Below, one piece after another: positions 55,851 to 63,234 of a stretch of DNA of 64,000 nucleotides. Positions within the stretch are counted from its first letter, which is position 1, and each line of letters starts with the position of its first letter. A program made the position numbers and the translations under genes. The notes below the pieces were generated by a model. The model saw only the letters and a list, made by a program, of their open reading frames with translations, had not been told where the DNA came from and ran no database searches. Source of the stretch: Streptococcus respiraculi (GTDB taxonomy: Bacteria > Bacillota > Bacilli > Lactobacillales > Streptococcaceae). The stretch is taken from positions 770,001 to 834,000 of the forward strand of contig NZ_CP022680.1 in assembly GCF_003595525.1 (NCBI RefSeq). Direction: 5' to 3'.

Positions 55851-56843
55851 GTGGTACATCGAATTTGGGAGAATCATCCAGAAATACAAAGGGGCTTAGA
55901 ACAAGTCAAGCGCATCATGTTGACAGAGATGAAAATGATTCATCCAGCTGTGCGCGAAAAAATTGTTGAATACATGGAAGCGCCGGGGAAATACCTGCGT
56001 TCTGGTTTGTGCCTCTTATTTGCTGAGGCTGTAGACGGAGAAATCAAACCAGCAAAGCTCTATTTTGCCGCTTATGTGGAGGTCTTGCACCTTGCTACCC
56101 TCATCCATGATGATGTCATTGATGAGGCAGAGTTGCGCCGTGGGATTGTGGCTGCTCACCGTCAATTTTCTAATCGGATTGCGATTTATGCAGGGGACTA
56201 TCTCATGGCTTATGCAGGGCGACTATTTGCTAAGGGCATTCGCTTGCTAGATCTTGAGACAACAGAAACGGACTCTTTCAATGAGAGATTGATTGAGGGA
56301 ATTTTAGCAGGGGAACTCGCTCAGTTGATGAACCAGTTTGATGCGAGCATGACCATGAAACGCTACCTCAAGCAAATTCAGGGGAAAACAGCTTTCTTAT
56401 TTGGTCTCTCCTGTCAACTAGGGACTTTACAGAGCGGAACAGCTATCACGCACACTTCACCTGCCTTTCGGGCTGGTCGTTCCTTTGGCATGGCCTTTCA
56501 GTTGAGAGATGATTTAATTGATTACCAATTGACTGCTCAAGAATCGGGAAAGCCAGCTCGCCAAGATATTCAAAATGGCATCTATACAGCTCCACTTCTT
56601 CTCGCTATGGAAGAGGATAAAAGTATTCGGCAGGATTTGCTGGCAGTTATTGAGACTAAGGAAGAAAGACTGATTGAGCAACTGGTGGAGAAAATCAATC
56701 GAACAAAGGCAAAGGAGCGGACAAACTCCTTGATGCAGGCCTATCTTGACAAGATGGAGCAGCAGATATCGTTGTTAAAAACAGGCGGTCGTTCCGTAGA
56801 TTGTGACTGGCTGGCTGAGAAAATGCTAGACCCCTATAGTTAA
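55851..56843 (+). CDS. dmkB: Polyprenyl diphosphate synthase for demethylmenaquinone side chain
   Basis: A 330-residue all-helical trans-prenyltransferase. Start GTG at 55851 after TAGGAG. First aspartate-rich motif LIHDDVIDEAELRRG (about 83-97) and second RDDLIDY (about 220-226) bind the diphosphates. It elongates isoprenoid units to the chain (hepta- or octaprenyl) that DmkA attaches to dihydroxynaphthoate. A hairpin terminator (56862-56895) follows, with a new promoter for pplA. Confidence 0.9.
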   Translation: MVHRIWENHPEIQRGLEQVKRIMLTEMKMIHPAVREKIVEYMEAPGKYLRSGLCLLFAEAVDGEIKPAKLYFAAYVEVLHLATLIHDDVIDEAELRRGIVAAHRQFSNRIAIYAGDYLMAYAGRLFAKGIRLLDLETTETDSFNERLIEGILAGELAQLMNQFDASMTMKRYLKQIQGKTAFLFGLSCQLGTLQSGTAITHTSPAFRAGRSFGMAFQLRDDLIDYQLTAQESGKPARQDIQNGIYTAPLLLAMEEDKSIRQDLLAVIETKEERLIEQLVEKINRTKAKERTNSLMQAYLDKMEQQISLLKTGGRSVDCDWLAEKMLDPYS

Positions 56844-56861
56844 ATAGACAAAAAATTTTTT

Positions 56862-56896
56862 ATGTCCAAATTTACGTTAAACATTGGACATTTTTA
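56862..56896 (+). terminator. Terminator after dmkB
   Basis: ATGTCCAA (56862-56869) with TTGGACAT (56884-56891), then TTTT. The right arm overlaps a possible -35 (TGGACA, 56885-56890) of a pplA promoter whose -10 is TATGAT (56908-56913). Confidence 0.65.
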
Positions 56897-56975
56897 CCGA
56901 AAAAGTATATGATGATAGAGTAAGAAAACGCTTCAGTTTTAAGAGGCTGAGGTAGGGAAAAGGAGTTTTATTATA

Positions 56976-57491
56976 ATGAAAACAACAAAAGTTGTGTTGA
57001 AAAGTGTTGCAGTCTTAGCAGCTGCGTTTGCCTTGGTAGCATGTGGTGCTAAAGAAGAAAAGAAAGACACAATGATGTCTTCATCTGAAACAACAATGTC
57101 TTCATCATCAGAAGCAAAAATGATGGGAGAATTGAAAGACGGTATGTACTCAGCAGAATCTGCTGCTGATGAGCGTGGCTACAAGATTGTTCACACTATC
57201 ACTGTGAAAGACGGAAAAATCACTGAGTCTAAGTTTGACTACGAAGACAAAGACGGTAAAATGAAGTCTGAAAACGAAGAATACAACAAGATGATGAGCG
57301 AAAAAGCAGGTGTTTCTGCTAAAGAAGCAATTGACAAATTGAACGCTGGCCTTGTTGAAAAACAAGACGTAGAAGCAGTTGAAGTTGTTTCTGGTGCTAC
57401 TCATACTTCAGAAGACTTCAAGAAGAGTACAACAGCTCTTCTTGCTGCAGCTGAAAAAGGGGACACTGCAAAAGTAATGCTTGACAAATAA
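56976..57491 (+). CDS. pplA: FMN-binding surface lipoprotein (PplA-like)
   Basis: A 171-residue lipoprotein. The signal peptide ends at ALVAC (Cys23). A Ser/Thr/Met-rich linker (about 30-50) follows, then one FMN_bind domain (about 51-150) with the flavinylation motif VVSGATHTS (about 137-145), where the SGAT threonine (T142) would carry covalent FMN. PplA of Listeria passes electrons from membrane quinone to outside acceptors and has two such domains; this one has one. fmnB, encoding the attaching enzyme, is the next gene. A strong ribosome site (AAAAGGAG) fits high expression. Confidence 0.9.
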   Translation: MKTTKVVLKSVAVLAAAFALVACGAKEEKKDTMMSSSETTMSSSSEAKMMGELKDGMYSAESAADERGYKIVHTITVKDGKITESKFDYEDKDGKMKSENEEYNKMMSEKAGVSAKEAIDKLNAGLVEKQDVEAVEVVSGATHTSEDFKKSTTALLAAAEKGDTAKVMLDK

Positions 57492-57507
57492 TCTAGCATA
57501 AAATAAA

Positions 57508-57557
57508 AAAGGGAGTGAGGACAGTCAGTCAACTGATTGGGGGCTCACTCCCTTTCT
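57508..57557 (+). terminator. Terminator after pplA
   Basis: AAAGGGAGTGAG (57508-57519) with CTCACTCCCTTT (57544-57555), long loop. pplA can thus be made as a separate, abundant short mRNA. The remaining gap to 57803 shows a TACAAT at 57582-57587 and nothing else recognised. Confidence 0.85.
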
Positions 57558-57803
57558 AGTGGATTTTTTGCTAGAAGATGATACAATGGTATAGAAATTA
57601 TACCTTATCCTACTCACTGAGCATTAACAGGAATGTTTTCTTAGGCAGTGAAGATGTACGTAAAATTTTTTGTTTCTCAGATTTTCACTACAGCGAAAGG
57701 ATTACGTCATGTGTGGCTTTTCCAAAACGAGCAGTGGAGTCTGAATGCGAAGGATAAGCTATTGTTGTCGAGTATAAAAGGACTAGAAAAGGAGAATGAG
57801 AAT

Positions 57804-58859
57804 ATGAAATGGAAGTGGCTAGCCATTCCGTTGGTGATTTGCGGCTTTCTATTAGGAGCTTGTCAGTCGAAGCAAACAGTCAAGGAGAGTTTGCTTGTAG
57901 TGGACAAACCCTTGACACGGACGGAGAGCTTGCTCCATACGGTTGTGCAGATTAGTATTTACCATAAAAACCAGGAAGAAGCAATGGACGAGGGGATTTC
58001 CTACGTCAAAGAAATGGAGCGACTCCTATCGACAAATCTGGAAGGTTCGGATATTTACCGTATCAATCAGGCGGCAGGAAAAGAAGCGGTCAAGGTTGAT
58101 CCGCGTACCTTTGAATTGATTGAGAGGGCTTTAGAAATGGGGGAGAAGAGTCATGGCCGTTTTGATGTCTCAATTGGAGCAGTCAACAATCTCTGGAAAA
58201 TCGGTTCAGAAGATGCTAGAAAGCCAAGCGATGAAGAAATCAAGGTGGCTCTCCCTCATATCAACTACAAAAATGTACAGTTGGATAAGAAAAACCAGAC
58301 GGTTGCGGTAAAAGAAGGCATGATTTTAGAGTTGGGTGCCATTTCAAAAGGTTATATCGCTGACGGTTTGAAGCACTTGTTTGCAGAAAAAGGTATTACA
58401 ACGGCTATTATCAATCTGGGTGGAAATGTGGTCGTGATGGGGACTTCCCCTGCCCACAAGGAAGGTTGGAAGGTAGGGGTTCAAGATCCTGATGAAGTGC
58501 GGGGAACCGTGGTCGGCTCAGTCTATGTAACGGACGGCTCAGTCGTGACTTCAGGAATCTACGAGCGCTATCTGGAAGTGGATGGTGTCATCTATCACCA
58601 CATCCTTGATCCAACAACGGGCTATCCAGTTGAGAACAATATCTCAGGTGTGACCGTCTTTACCAAGACTTCTACCCAAGGGGACGCCCTTTCCACAACG
58701 CTTTTTCTCTTGGGAATTGATAAAGGCATGGAATTTATCGACCAACTGGAGGATGTAGAAGCGGTCTTTGTGGATAAGGAACGCGGTGTTCATCTAAGTA
58801 AAGGACTCAAGGAACGGTTTGAATTGAGTAATGAGGAGTATCATCTTGTCAATGACTAA
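57804..58859 (+). CDS. fmnB: FAD:protein FMN transferase lipoprotein (ApbE)
   Basis: A 351-residue ApbE enzyme that attaches FMN from FAD to threonine of flavoproteins outside the membrane. The ATG at 57804 follows AGGAG and gives a lipoprotein signal ending LLGAC (Cys20); 52 upstream codons are not coding. Family motifs: MERLLSTNLEGSDIYRIN, FDVSIGAVNNLW, LELGAISKGYIADGL (about 180-194), NLGGNVVVMG and VTSGIYERY, with the metal site near QGDALSTTLFLLG. Its natural target is the PplA-like lipoprotein just upstream. It overlaps dmkA. Confidence 0.95.
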   Translation: MKWKWLAIPLVICGFLLGACQSKQTVKESLLVVDKPLTRTESLLHTVVQISIYHKNQEEAMDEGISYVKEMERLLSTNLEGSDIYRINQAAGKEAVKVDPRTFELIERALEMGEKSHGRFDVSIGAVNNLWKIGSEDARKPSDEEIKVALPHINYKNVQLDKKNQTVAVKEGMILELGAISKGYIADGLKHLFAEKGITTAIINLGGNVVVMGTSPAHKEGWKVGVQDPDEVRGTVVGSVYVTDGSVVTSGIYERYLEVDGVIYHHILDPTTGYPVENNISGVTVFTKTSTQGDALSTTLFLLGIDKGMEFIDQLEDVEAVFVDKERGVHLSKGLKERFELSNEEYHLVND

Positions 58860-59808
58860 TGAAACAGGGAGAATTACCCTACCCATTTTTTTAGAATTTA
58901 TTGAATTACGGACAAAGGTTGCAAGTGTCTTTCCTATGTTGCTTGGAATTGTCTGGGCCATTTATCGCTATGGTACTTTTAATGGTCTAAATACAGCCTT
59001 CTTCGTCCTTGCGGTCTTGACCTTTGACATGTGTACGACGGCCATCAATAATACCATGGACTATGTCAAGGCTAAGGATCAGGTTTACCGTGAGAAGCGC
59101 AATGTCATCGGGCGTAATCAGCTTGATTTTAGGCAGATGGTACAGATTGTCTTTCTGCTCTTGTTCTTTTCGATTGCGGTCTCGCTTGTCTTAGTCTGGC
59201 GGACGGATTTGATTTTATTACCGCTAGGAGCCTTGTGTTTCTTAATTGGTATCTGTTATACCTTTGGACCGATTCCTCTCTCGCGCATGCCGCTTGGGGA
59301 GATTTTTTCAGGGGTCACCATGGGGCTTGGCATCTTCTTCTTGGGAGTCTTTGTTCAAGCGCCGAATCTGCTTTTAACCAGTCGATTTGTTGGTGAATGG
59401 TTTCAATTGCAGCTGGCTTGGGGCAAATTCATCGAGATTGGTCTTATGAGCCTGCCTCTGGTCTGCTTGATTGCTAATATCATGTTAGCCAATAATCTGT
59501 GTGACTTGGATGAGGATATTCGCAATCATCGCCACACACTGGTCTTTCATATCGGACGGGAAAAGGGCCTCTTACTCTATACTTGTTTGGCAGCCTTACC
59601 GTGGCTTTTGTGGCTAGCTTATCCCCTTCTTGGCTTCTTGCCCTTCTGGGCTTGGATAGGTGGTGGTGTTGCTTTTCTCTCTTACAAGAGTCTAGGACGT
59701 TTTTTAGAAAAGCAAATCAAGCGTGAAACCTTTGTTGAAGCAGTCAAAAGTTTTGTTTTGTTTGCACTGATGTATCTGGTAGTTTTAATTTTAGCAACAG
59801 TACTATAA
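58852..59808 (+). CDS. dmkA: Dihydroxynaphthoate prenyltransferase (UbiA family)
   Basis: A 318-residue membrane prenyltransferase that joins the polyprenyl chain to 1,4-dihydroxy-2-naphthoate to give demethylmenaquinone. Aspartate-rich motifs are NNTMDYVKAKD (about 60-70) and NNLCDLDEDIRNHRHT (about 208-223); about eight membrane helices. The ATG at 58852 overlaps fmnB by 8 bases; starts at 58831 or a TTG at 58846 remain possible. No ubiE or men genes are near, so the product would stay demethylated here and its naphthoate precursor must come from elsewhere. Confidence 0.92.
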   Translation: MTNETGRITLPIFLEFIELRTKVASVFPMLLGIVWAIYRYGTFNGLNTAFFVLAVLTFDMCTTAINNTMDYVKAKDQVYREKRNVIGRNQLDFRQMVQIVFLLLFFSIAVSLVLVWRTDLILLPLGALCFLIGICYTFGPIPLSRMPLGEIFSGVTMGLGIFFLGVFVQAPNLLLTSRFVGEWFQLQLAWGKFIEIGLMSLPLVCLIANIMLANNLCDLDEDIRNHRHTLVFHIGREKGLLLYTCLAALPWLLWLAYPLLGFLPFWAWIGGGVAFLSYKSLGRFLEKQIKRETFVEAVKSFVLFALMYLVVLILATVL

Positions 59809-60155
59809 ATTGAATAAAGATTAGGACATCGTTAAGCTGTTTTGATGAACGTCAGTTCTATCTGCAGCTCCTTTCCTTATCCTATTTAGCACTTTGGGAT
59901 ACTTTCTTAAATCGTGCGGTCGCAAGCAACCTTGTATTTCCGACCTTTAACAGTCCACTGGACTGTTAAAGCAATCTTGAGCCTAAGTACCCAAAAATGC
60001 CGTTCCTAGCAACTATTTTGCTGTTGCTGGTCATTCCACTATTTCGAATGTATCGCTTTTGGCTCACTTCGTTCAATTCATTTTCTTAAAGAGTAGATTT
60101 TTATAAGATAAAATAGTTATTTTTGATTTTCATTGAGTATCACTCCACTATATAA
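59806..60155 (-). repeat. Composite A/B repeat, inverted copy
   Basis: 59806-59887 is the inverted family A unit (TTGAATAAAGATTAGGACAT ... CTCCTTTCCTTATCCTATTT). About 250 bases of B-like sequence follow, then GAGTATCACTCCACTATA at 60135-60152, the outer end. It holds the hairpin CTTTAACAGTCC/GGACTGTTAAAG (59945-59971). It has the same organisation as 33987-34296. Fills the gap between dmkA and the terminator. Confidence 0.7.
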
Positions 60156-60162
60156 AGTATTC

Positions 60163-60196
60163 AAAAGGTCCTGAACGTTGCTCCAGGACCTTTTTT
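60163..60196. terminator. Bidirectional terminator between dmkA and eetA
   Basis: AAAAGGTCCTG (60163-60173) with CAGGACCTTTT (60184-60194) and T/A flanks on both sides. Confidence 0.9.
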
Positions 60197-60198
60197 AG

Positions 60199-60624
60199 TT
60201 AAATCGGTAAAATTAATTCTTCCTCGTCATCGGATTCTTGGTCTTCAGGGACACGAATTTCAATGATGAGATTGTGTGGGAGGCAGACAGCAATTTCTCC
60301 TGGGCGACTGATCCAGCCTGTATTAACAGCTATTTGATCAGGGCTATTGTCTTCTTTGTCGCGAATCCGTTCTCCATCTACTTCAATGATATTGTACTGA
60401 CCTGGATTGGGATGATAGGTCACTTCCTTGTGGGGCGTGCCTTTGGAGAGTTTAAATTCATCGACGACCTCTCCGTTAATACGGACAGAAGCAATCAGAT
60501 AGGGCTCTTCTGGCTGTCCTTGACTGCCCGCATAGGTCACTATTGCTGGTACAAAAGACAACAGTAGGGTAATCCCAATCAGGATAAAATCAAAAGGTTT
60601 AAATTGACGTAAAATCTGTTTCAT
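60199..60624 (-). CDS. eetA: EetA-like protein (NusG domain II)
   Basis: A 141-residue membrane-anchored protein. The ATG at 60624 follows GAGGA. One transmembrane helix (about 10-30) precedes an extracellular NusG domain II-type fold with DQIAVNTGWISRPGEIAVCL (about 95-114), a segment well known in EetA homologues, where the first position group often holds a cysteine (here Ala). The tail is acidic (ESDDEEE). EetA works with EetB in extracellular electron transfer, exact role unsettled. Convergent to dmkA, with its own promoter. Confidence 0.85.
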   Translation of the reverse strand: MKQILRQFKPFDFILIGITLLLSFVPAIVTYAGSQGQPEEPYLIASVRINGEVVDEFKLSKGTPHKEVTYHPNPGQYNIIEVDGERIRDKEDNSPDQIAVNTGWISRPGEIAVCLPHNLIIEIRVPEDQESDDEEELILPI

Positions 60625-60654
60625 TCGTATCCTCATTCTCTCATGAATAAGAAT

Positions 60655-60683
60655 ATTGTAAAGGAATTTGACCACTTTGTAAA
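60655..60683 (-). promoter_or_regulatory. Promoter of eetA
   Basis: On the minus strand: TTTACA (60683-60678), 17-base spacer, TACAAT (60660-60655). Confidence 0.75.
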
Positions 60684-60693
60684 CTGTTTGGGG

Positions 60694-61209
60694 TTATTCG
60701 GATTGTCCCCTTCGCGCTTTAAAAGAAATATAGAGTTGGCAAGCAAGACCAAATAGTGTAGCTCTTATGAAGAAGGAAAGAGCTGCTTTTACGGTAAAGA
60801 GAGAGTCAAAGAGAGGTACGTTTTGTGAGAAGGCATCATATAACCAAAGTATCCCTCCAAAGAGAATCCCAGCTTTTAGTCCCGCAAATTTCATTTGAGC
60901 TTGTTCTTTTTGGTTGAGTTCTTCTTTATCAATATCAGCCAAATGCAGGCTGTGGACTTTGACCAAGGCAAAGGTTGACGTTGTTAATAGGAGTAAGGTC
61001 AGTATGATAGGATAGGCAAAAGCAATCACTTCAGGATATTTGTCAGCTAGAAGTAGGGCAAGTGCATTTCCAATCAGCAGTACCCAAAAGAGCAGGATGA
61101 AACAGATACTGCCGATACGGTCTACTTCTCGACGCTTGTACTCATCGAGTGGACCTGTGATACCATAAAAGCGTTTCATCATTTTGTCAGTAAAGGTTTC
61201 TTTTTTCAT
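60694..61209 (-). CDS. DUF3278 domain-containing membrane protein
   Basis: A 171-residue protein with four hydrophobic segments (about 32-52, 60-82, 110-128, 142-160). The N-terminal KRFYGITGPLDEYKRREVDR is the DUF3278 hallmark. Genes of this type in streptococci regularly follow a small XRE regulator, as here, and may be a membrane partner of that regulator. Function unknown. It is 18 bases upstream of the eetA promoter region on the same strand. Confidence 0.83.
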   Translation of the reverse strand: MKKETFTDKMMKRFYGITGPLDEYKRREVDRIGSICFILLFWVLLIGNALALLLADKYPEVIAFAYPIILTLLLLTTSTFALVKVHSLHLADIDKEELNQKEQAQMKFAGLKAGILFGGILWLYDAFSQNVPLFDSLFTVKAALSFFIRATLFGLACQLYISFKARRGQSE

Positions 61210-61416
61210 GTTTGTTCTCCTTGTGTTTGTTTTATTTTTTGTTTGCTTACCTTATATACAACATTTGAAGTAACAATAAAAATGTGATGAGAATTTGTGC
61301 AACCAATTTGCAATGTAAGATGGTTGGTCATTGACAGTTGTAGGAGCTGAGTTGGATAACGATAAAAGTGATGAGTACGAATGTGGTTTGTAATCGTTTT
61401 TGTCTCATCTTTTCCG

Positions 61417-61509
61417 TTCTATAGTGAATGGAATAAAGGTTAGGTCATCGTTAAGTTGCTTTGCTGAGCGCCAGCTCTATCTGTAGCTCCTATTCCTTTC
61501 TCGAGCCAC
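61417..61509 (-). repeat. Family A MITE-like repeat, inverted copy (supplies the XRE stop)
   Basis: TATAGTGAATGGAATAAAGG at the left and CTCGAGCCACTATAG at the right (about 61417-61511): the inverse of the 29631-29735 unit. The XRE regulator frame enters it and stops at 61490. Confidence 0.85.
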
Positions 61510-61699
61510 TATAGTCTTCCCAGAAGAGGGTGTTGAGGTCTGTATTTAAGGCACGGGCGAGATTGATACAGAGATCAAGAGAGGGGTTGTATTTGTCGTT
61601 TTCAATCATGTTAATGGTTTGTCTGGAAACGCCAATTTGCTTGGCTAGCTCAAGCTGCGACTTGCCGACATCGAGTCGGTATTCTTTAACGCGATTCAT
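61490..61699 (-). CDS. XRE-family small regulator with repeat-derived tail
   Basis: A 69-residue helix-turn-helix protein, HTH at about 12-58 (KSQLELAKQIGVSRQTINMI). The core ends LNTLFWED as in related YozG-type regulators; the final YSGSRKE and stop are read from the inserted family A repeat. It precedes the DUF3278 gene, 280 bases away, with the repeat in between. The start follows AGGAGG. It probably represses its own operon. Confidence 0.88.
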   Translation of the reverse strand: MNRVKEYRLDVGKSQLELAKQIGVSRQTINMIENDKYNPSLDLCINLARALNTDLNTLFWEDYSGSRKE

Positions 61700-61817
61700 G
61701 TGTCCTCCTTTTGGTGTCAGATATATGCGACATGTCTATCTAAAATTTTTTGGAAGCAGGATAGAAGTCGTGATTCCATGGCAATCAGCTTCCTATTCGC
61801 TACTTCCCATTAAGATG

Positions 61818-61889
61818 TGTCAAATATAATAGACATATCCTTAGCTTTATCTTACACCTTTTGAGAGGAAATGTCAACTATATTTGACA
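61818..61889. promoter_or_regulatory. XRE promoter flanked by inverted TGTCAAATATA motifs
   Basis: Minus-strand promoter TTGACA (61877-61872), 17-base spacer, TAAGAT (61854-61849). TGTCAAATATA at 61818-61828 and its exact reverse complement at 61879-61889 frame this promoter, so they are candidate operators. Confidence 0.6.
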
Positions 61890-61932
61890 GTTTTTTTGAA
61901 AATAGTTTTCCGGTTCGTTTTGAGATAAAATA

Positions 61933-61941
61933 TGGTACAAT
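61933..61941 (+). promoter_or_regulatory. Extended -10 promoter of rsmH
   Basis: TGGTACAAT (TGN plus TACAAT, 61936-61941) with no good -35. The expected start site is near 61948, only a few bases before the ATG at 61951. Confidence 0.6.
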
Positions 61942-61950
61942 AGTAAAGAT

Positions 61951-62901
61951 ATGATGAAGGAATTTAACCATACGACCGTATTATTACATGAAACAGTGGA
62001 TCTGTTAGCGGTGAAGCCTGATGGCATCTATGTCGATGCGACCTTGGGCGGTGCAGGTCATAGTGAGTATTTATTGAGTCAATTAAGTGAACAGGGTCAT
62101 CTCTATGCCTTTGATCAGGATGAGACGGCTATTTTGAATGCCCAAAAACGCTTGGCACCCTATATTGAAAAGGGGATGGTTACCTTTATCAAGGACAACT
62201 TTCGTCATTTACAGGTACGCTTGAGAGAATTAGGTGTGACAGAGATTAACGGAATTTGTTATGATTTGGGCGTATCTAGTCCTCAGCTCGATGAGAGGGA
62301 ACGTGGATTTTCATATAAAAAAGATGCTCCCCTTGATATGCGGATGGACCGCACAGCGCCTTTGACTGCTTATGAAGTGGTTAATCGCTATGATTATCAT
62401 GATTTGGTGCGGATTTTCTTCAAATATGGTGAAGATAAATTCTCTAAGCAAATCGCACGAAAAATTGAGCAAGCTAGAAGTGAAAAGCCGATTGAGACGA
62501 CGACCGAGCTAGCAGAATTGATTAAATCTGCCAAGCCTGCTAAGGAATTGAAGAAAAAGGGACATCCTGCCAAGCAGATTTTCCAGGCTATTCGGATTGA
62601 AGTCAATGATGAACTTGGTGCGGCCGATGAGTCGATTCAGCAGGCGATTGAGTTGCTAGCGGTAGACGGACGGATTTCGGTTATTACCTTCCATTCTCTG
62701 GAGGATCGCTTGACCAAGCAGCTCTTTAAAGAAGCCTCGATGGTTGATGTGCCAAAGGGTTTACCTTTTATTCCAGATGATTTAAAACCCAAAATGGAAT
62801 TGGTCTCTAGAAAGCCAATATTGCCGAGCAAAGAGGAACTAGAAGCCAATAACCGCGCTCATTCTGCTAAATTGCGCGTGGCGAAAAAGATACACAAATA
62901 G
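61951..62901 (+). CDS. rsmH: 16S rRNA (cytosine1402-N4)-methyltransferase
   Basis: A 316-residue SAM-dependent methyltransferase acting on C1402 of 16S rRNA (formerly MraW). SAM motif [15 protein letters not shown] (about 26-40), [14 protein letters not shown] and [10 protein letters not shown] are signature segments. It opens the division cluster with ftsL and pbp2X. No ribosome binding site is visible and the promoter is almost on top of the start, so the mRNA may be leaderless. Confidence 0.97.
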   Translation: MMKEFNHTTVLLHETVDLLAVKPDGIYVDATLGGAGHSEYLLSQLSEQGHLYAFDQDETAILNAQKRLAPYIEKGMVTFIKDNFRHLQVRLRELGVTEINGICYDLGVSSPQLDERERGFSYKKDAPLDMRMDRTAPLTAYEVVNRYDYHDLVRIFFKYGEDKFSKQIARKIEQARSEKPIETTTELAELIKSAKPAKELKKKGHPAKQIFQAIRIEVNDELGAADESIQQAIELLAVDGRISVITFHSLEDRLTKQLFKEASMVDVPKGLPFIPDDLKPKMELVSRKPILPSKEELEANNRAHSAKLRVAKKIHK

Positions 62902-62910
62902 GTGAAAAAC

Positions 62911-63234
62911 ATGTTACAAGATCAACGAAAAGACGTGACCATGCGTATTATCAGTGAAAAAATCAAGACATTTTCTCGAGTGGAAAAGGCTTTTTATGGT
63001 AGTATCGTCTTGTCTAGTTTGACCTTGGCCGTTGGAATCGTCTTTATGCAGACTCGTCTTTTGCAAGTACAGACGGAGATGGCCCGTGTCAATCAAGAAA
63101 TTAACAGTAAGCAAGTGGAAATTGATGATGCTGAGCAGGCAGTCAATGAATTGATTCGGAATGCCCGCTTATTGGAGATAGCAGAAAAAGCTGGTTTGAC
63201 GTATAAGAATGATAATGTTGGAGTAGCAGAATAA
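62911..63234 (+). CDS. ftsL: Cell division protein FtsL
   Basis: A 107-residue bitopic protein of the divisome. One membrane helix (about 30-50, [20 protein letters not shown]) follows a short cytoplasmic part; the outer part is a coiled coil (about 52-95) that pairs with FtsB/DivIC. The ATG at 62911 follows AGGTG at 8 bases; a GTG at 62902 is in frame but too close. Its stop overlaps pbp2X by one base (TAATG). Confidence 0.92.
   Translation: MLQDQRKDVTMRIISEKIKTFSRVEKAFYGSIVLSSLTLAVGIVFMQTRLLQVQTEMARVNQEINSKQVEIDDAEQAVNELIRNARLLEIAEKAGLTYKNDNVGVAE

Noticed and set aside
57648-57803. 52-codon extension of fmnB
   Set aside because: The lipoprotein signal and AGGAG place the start at 57804; the extension has no ribosome site and lacks family similarity.
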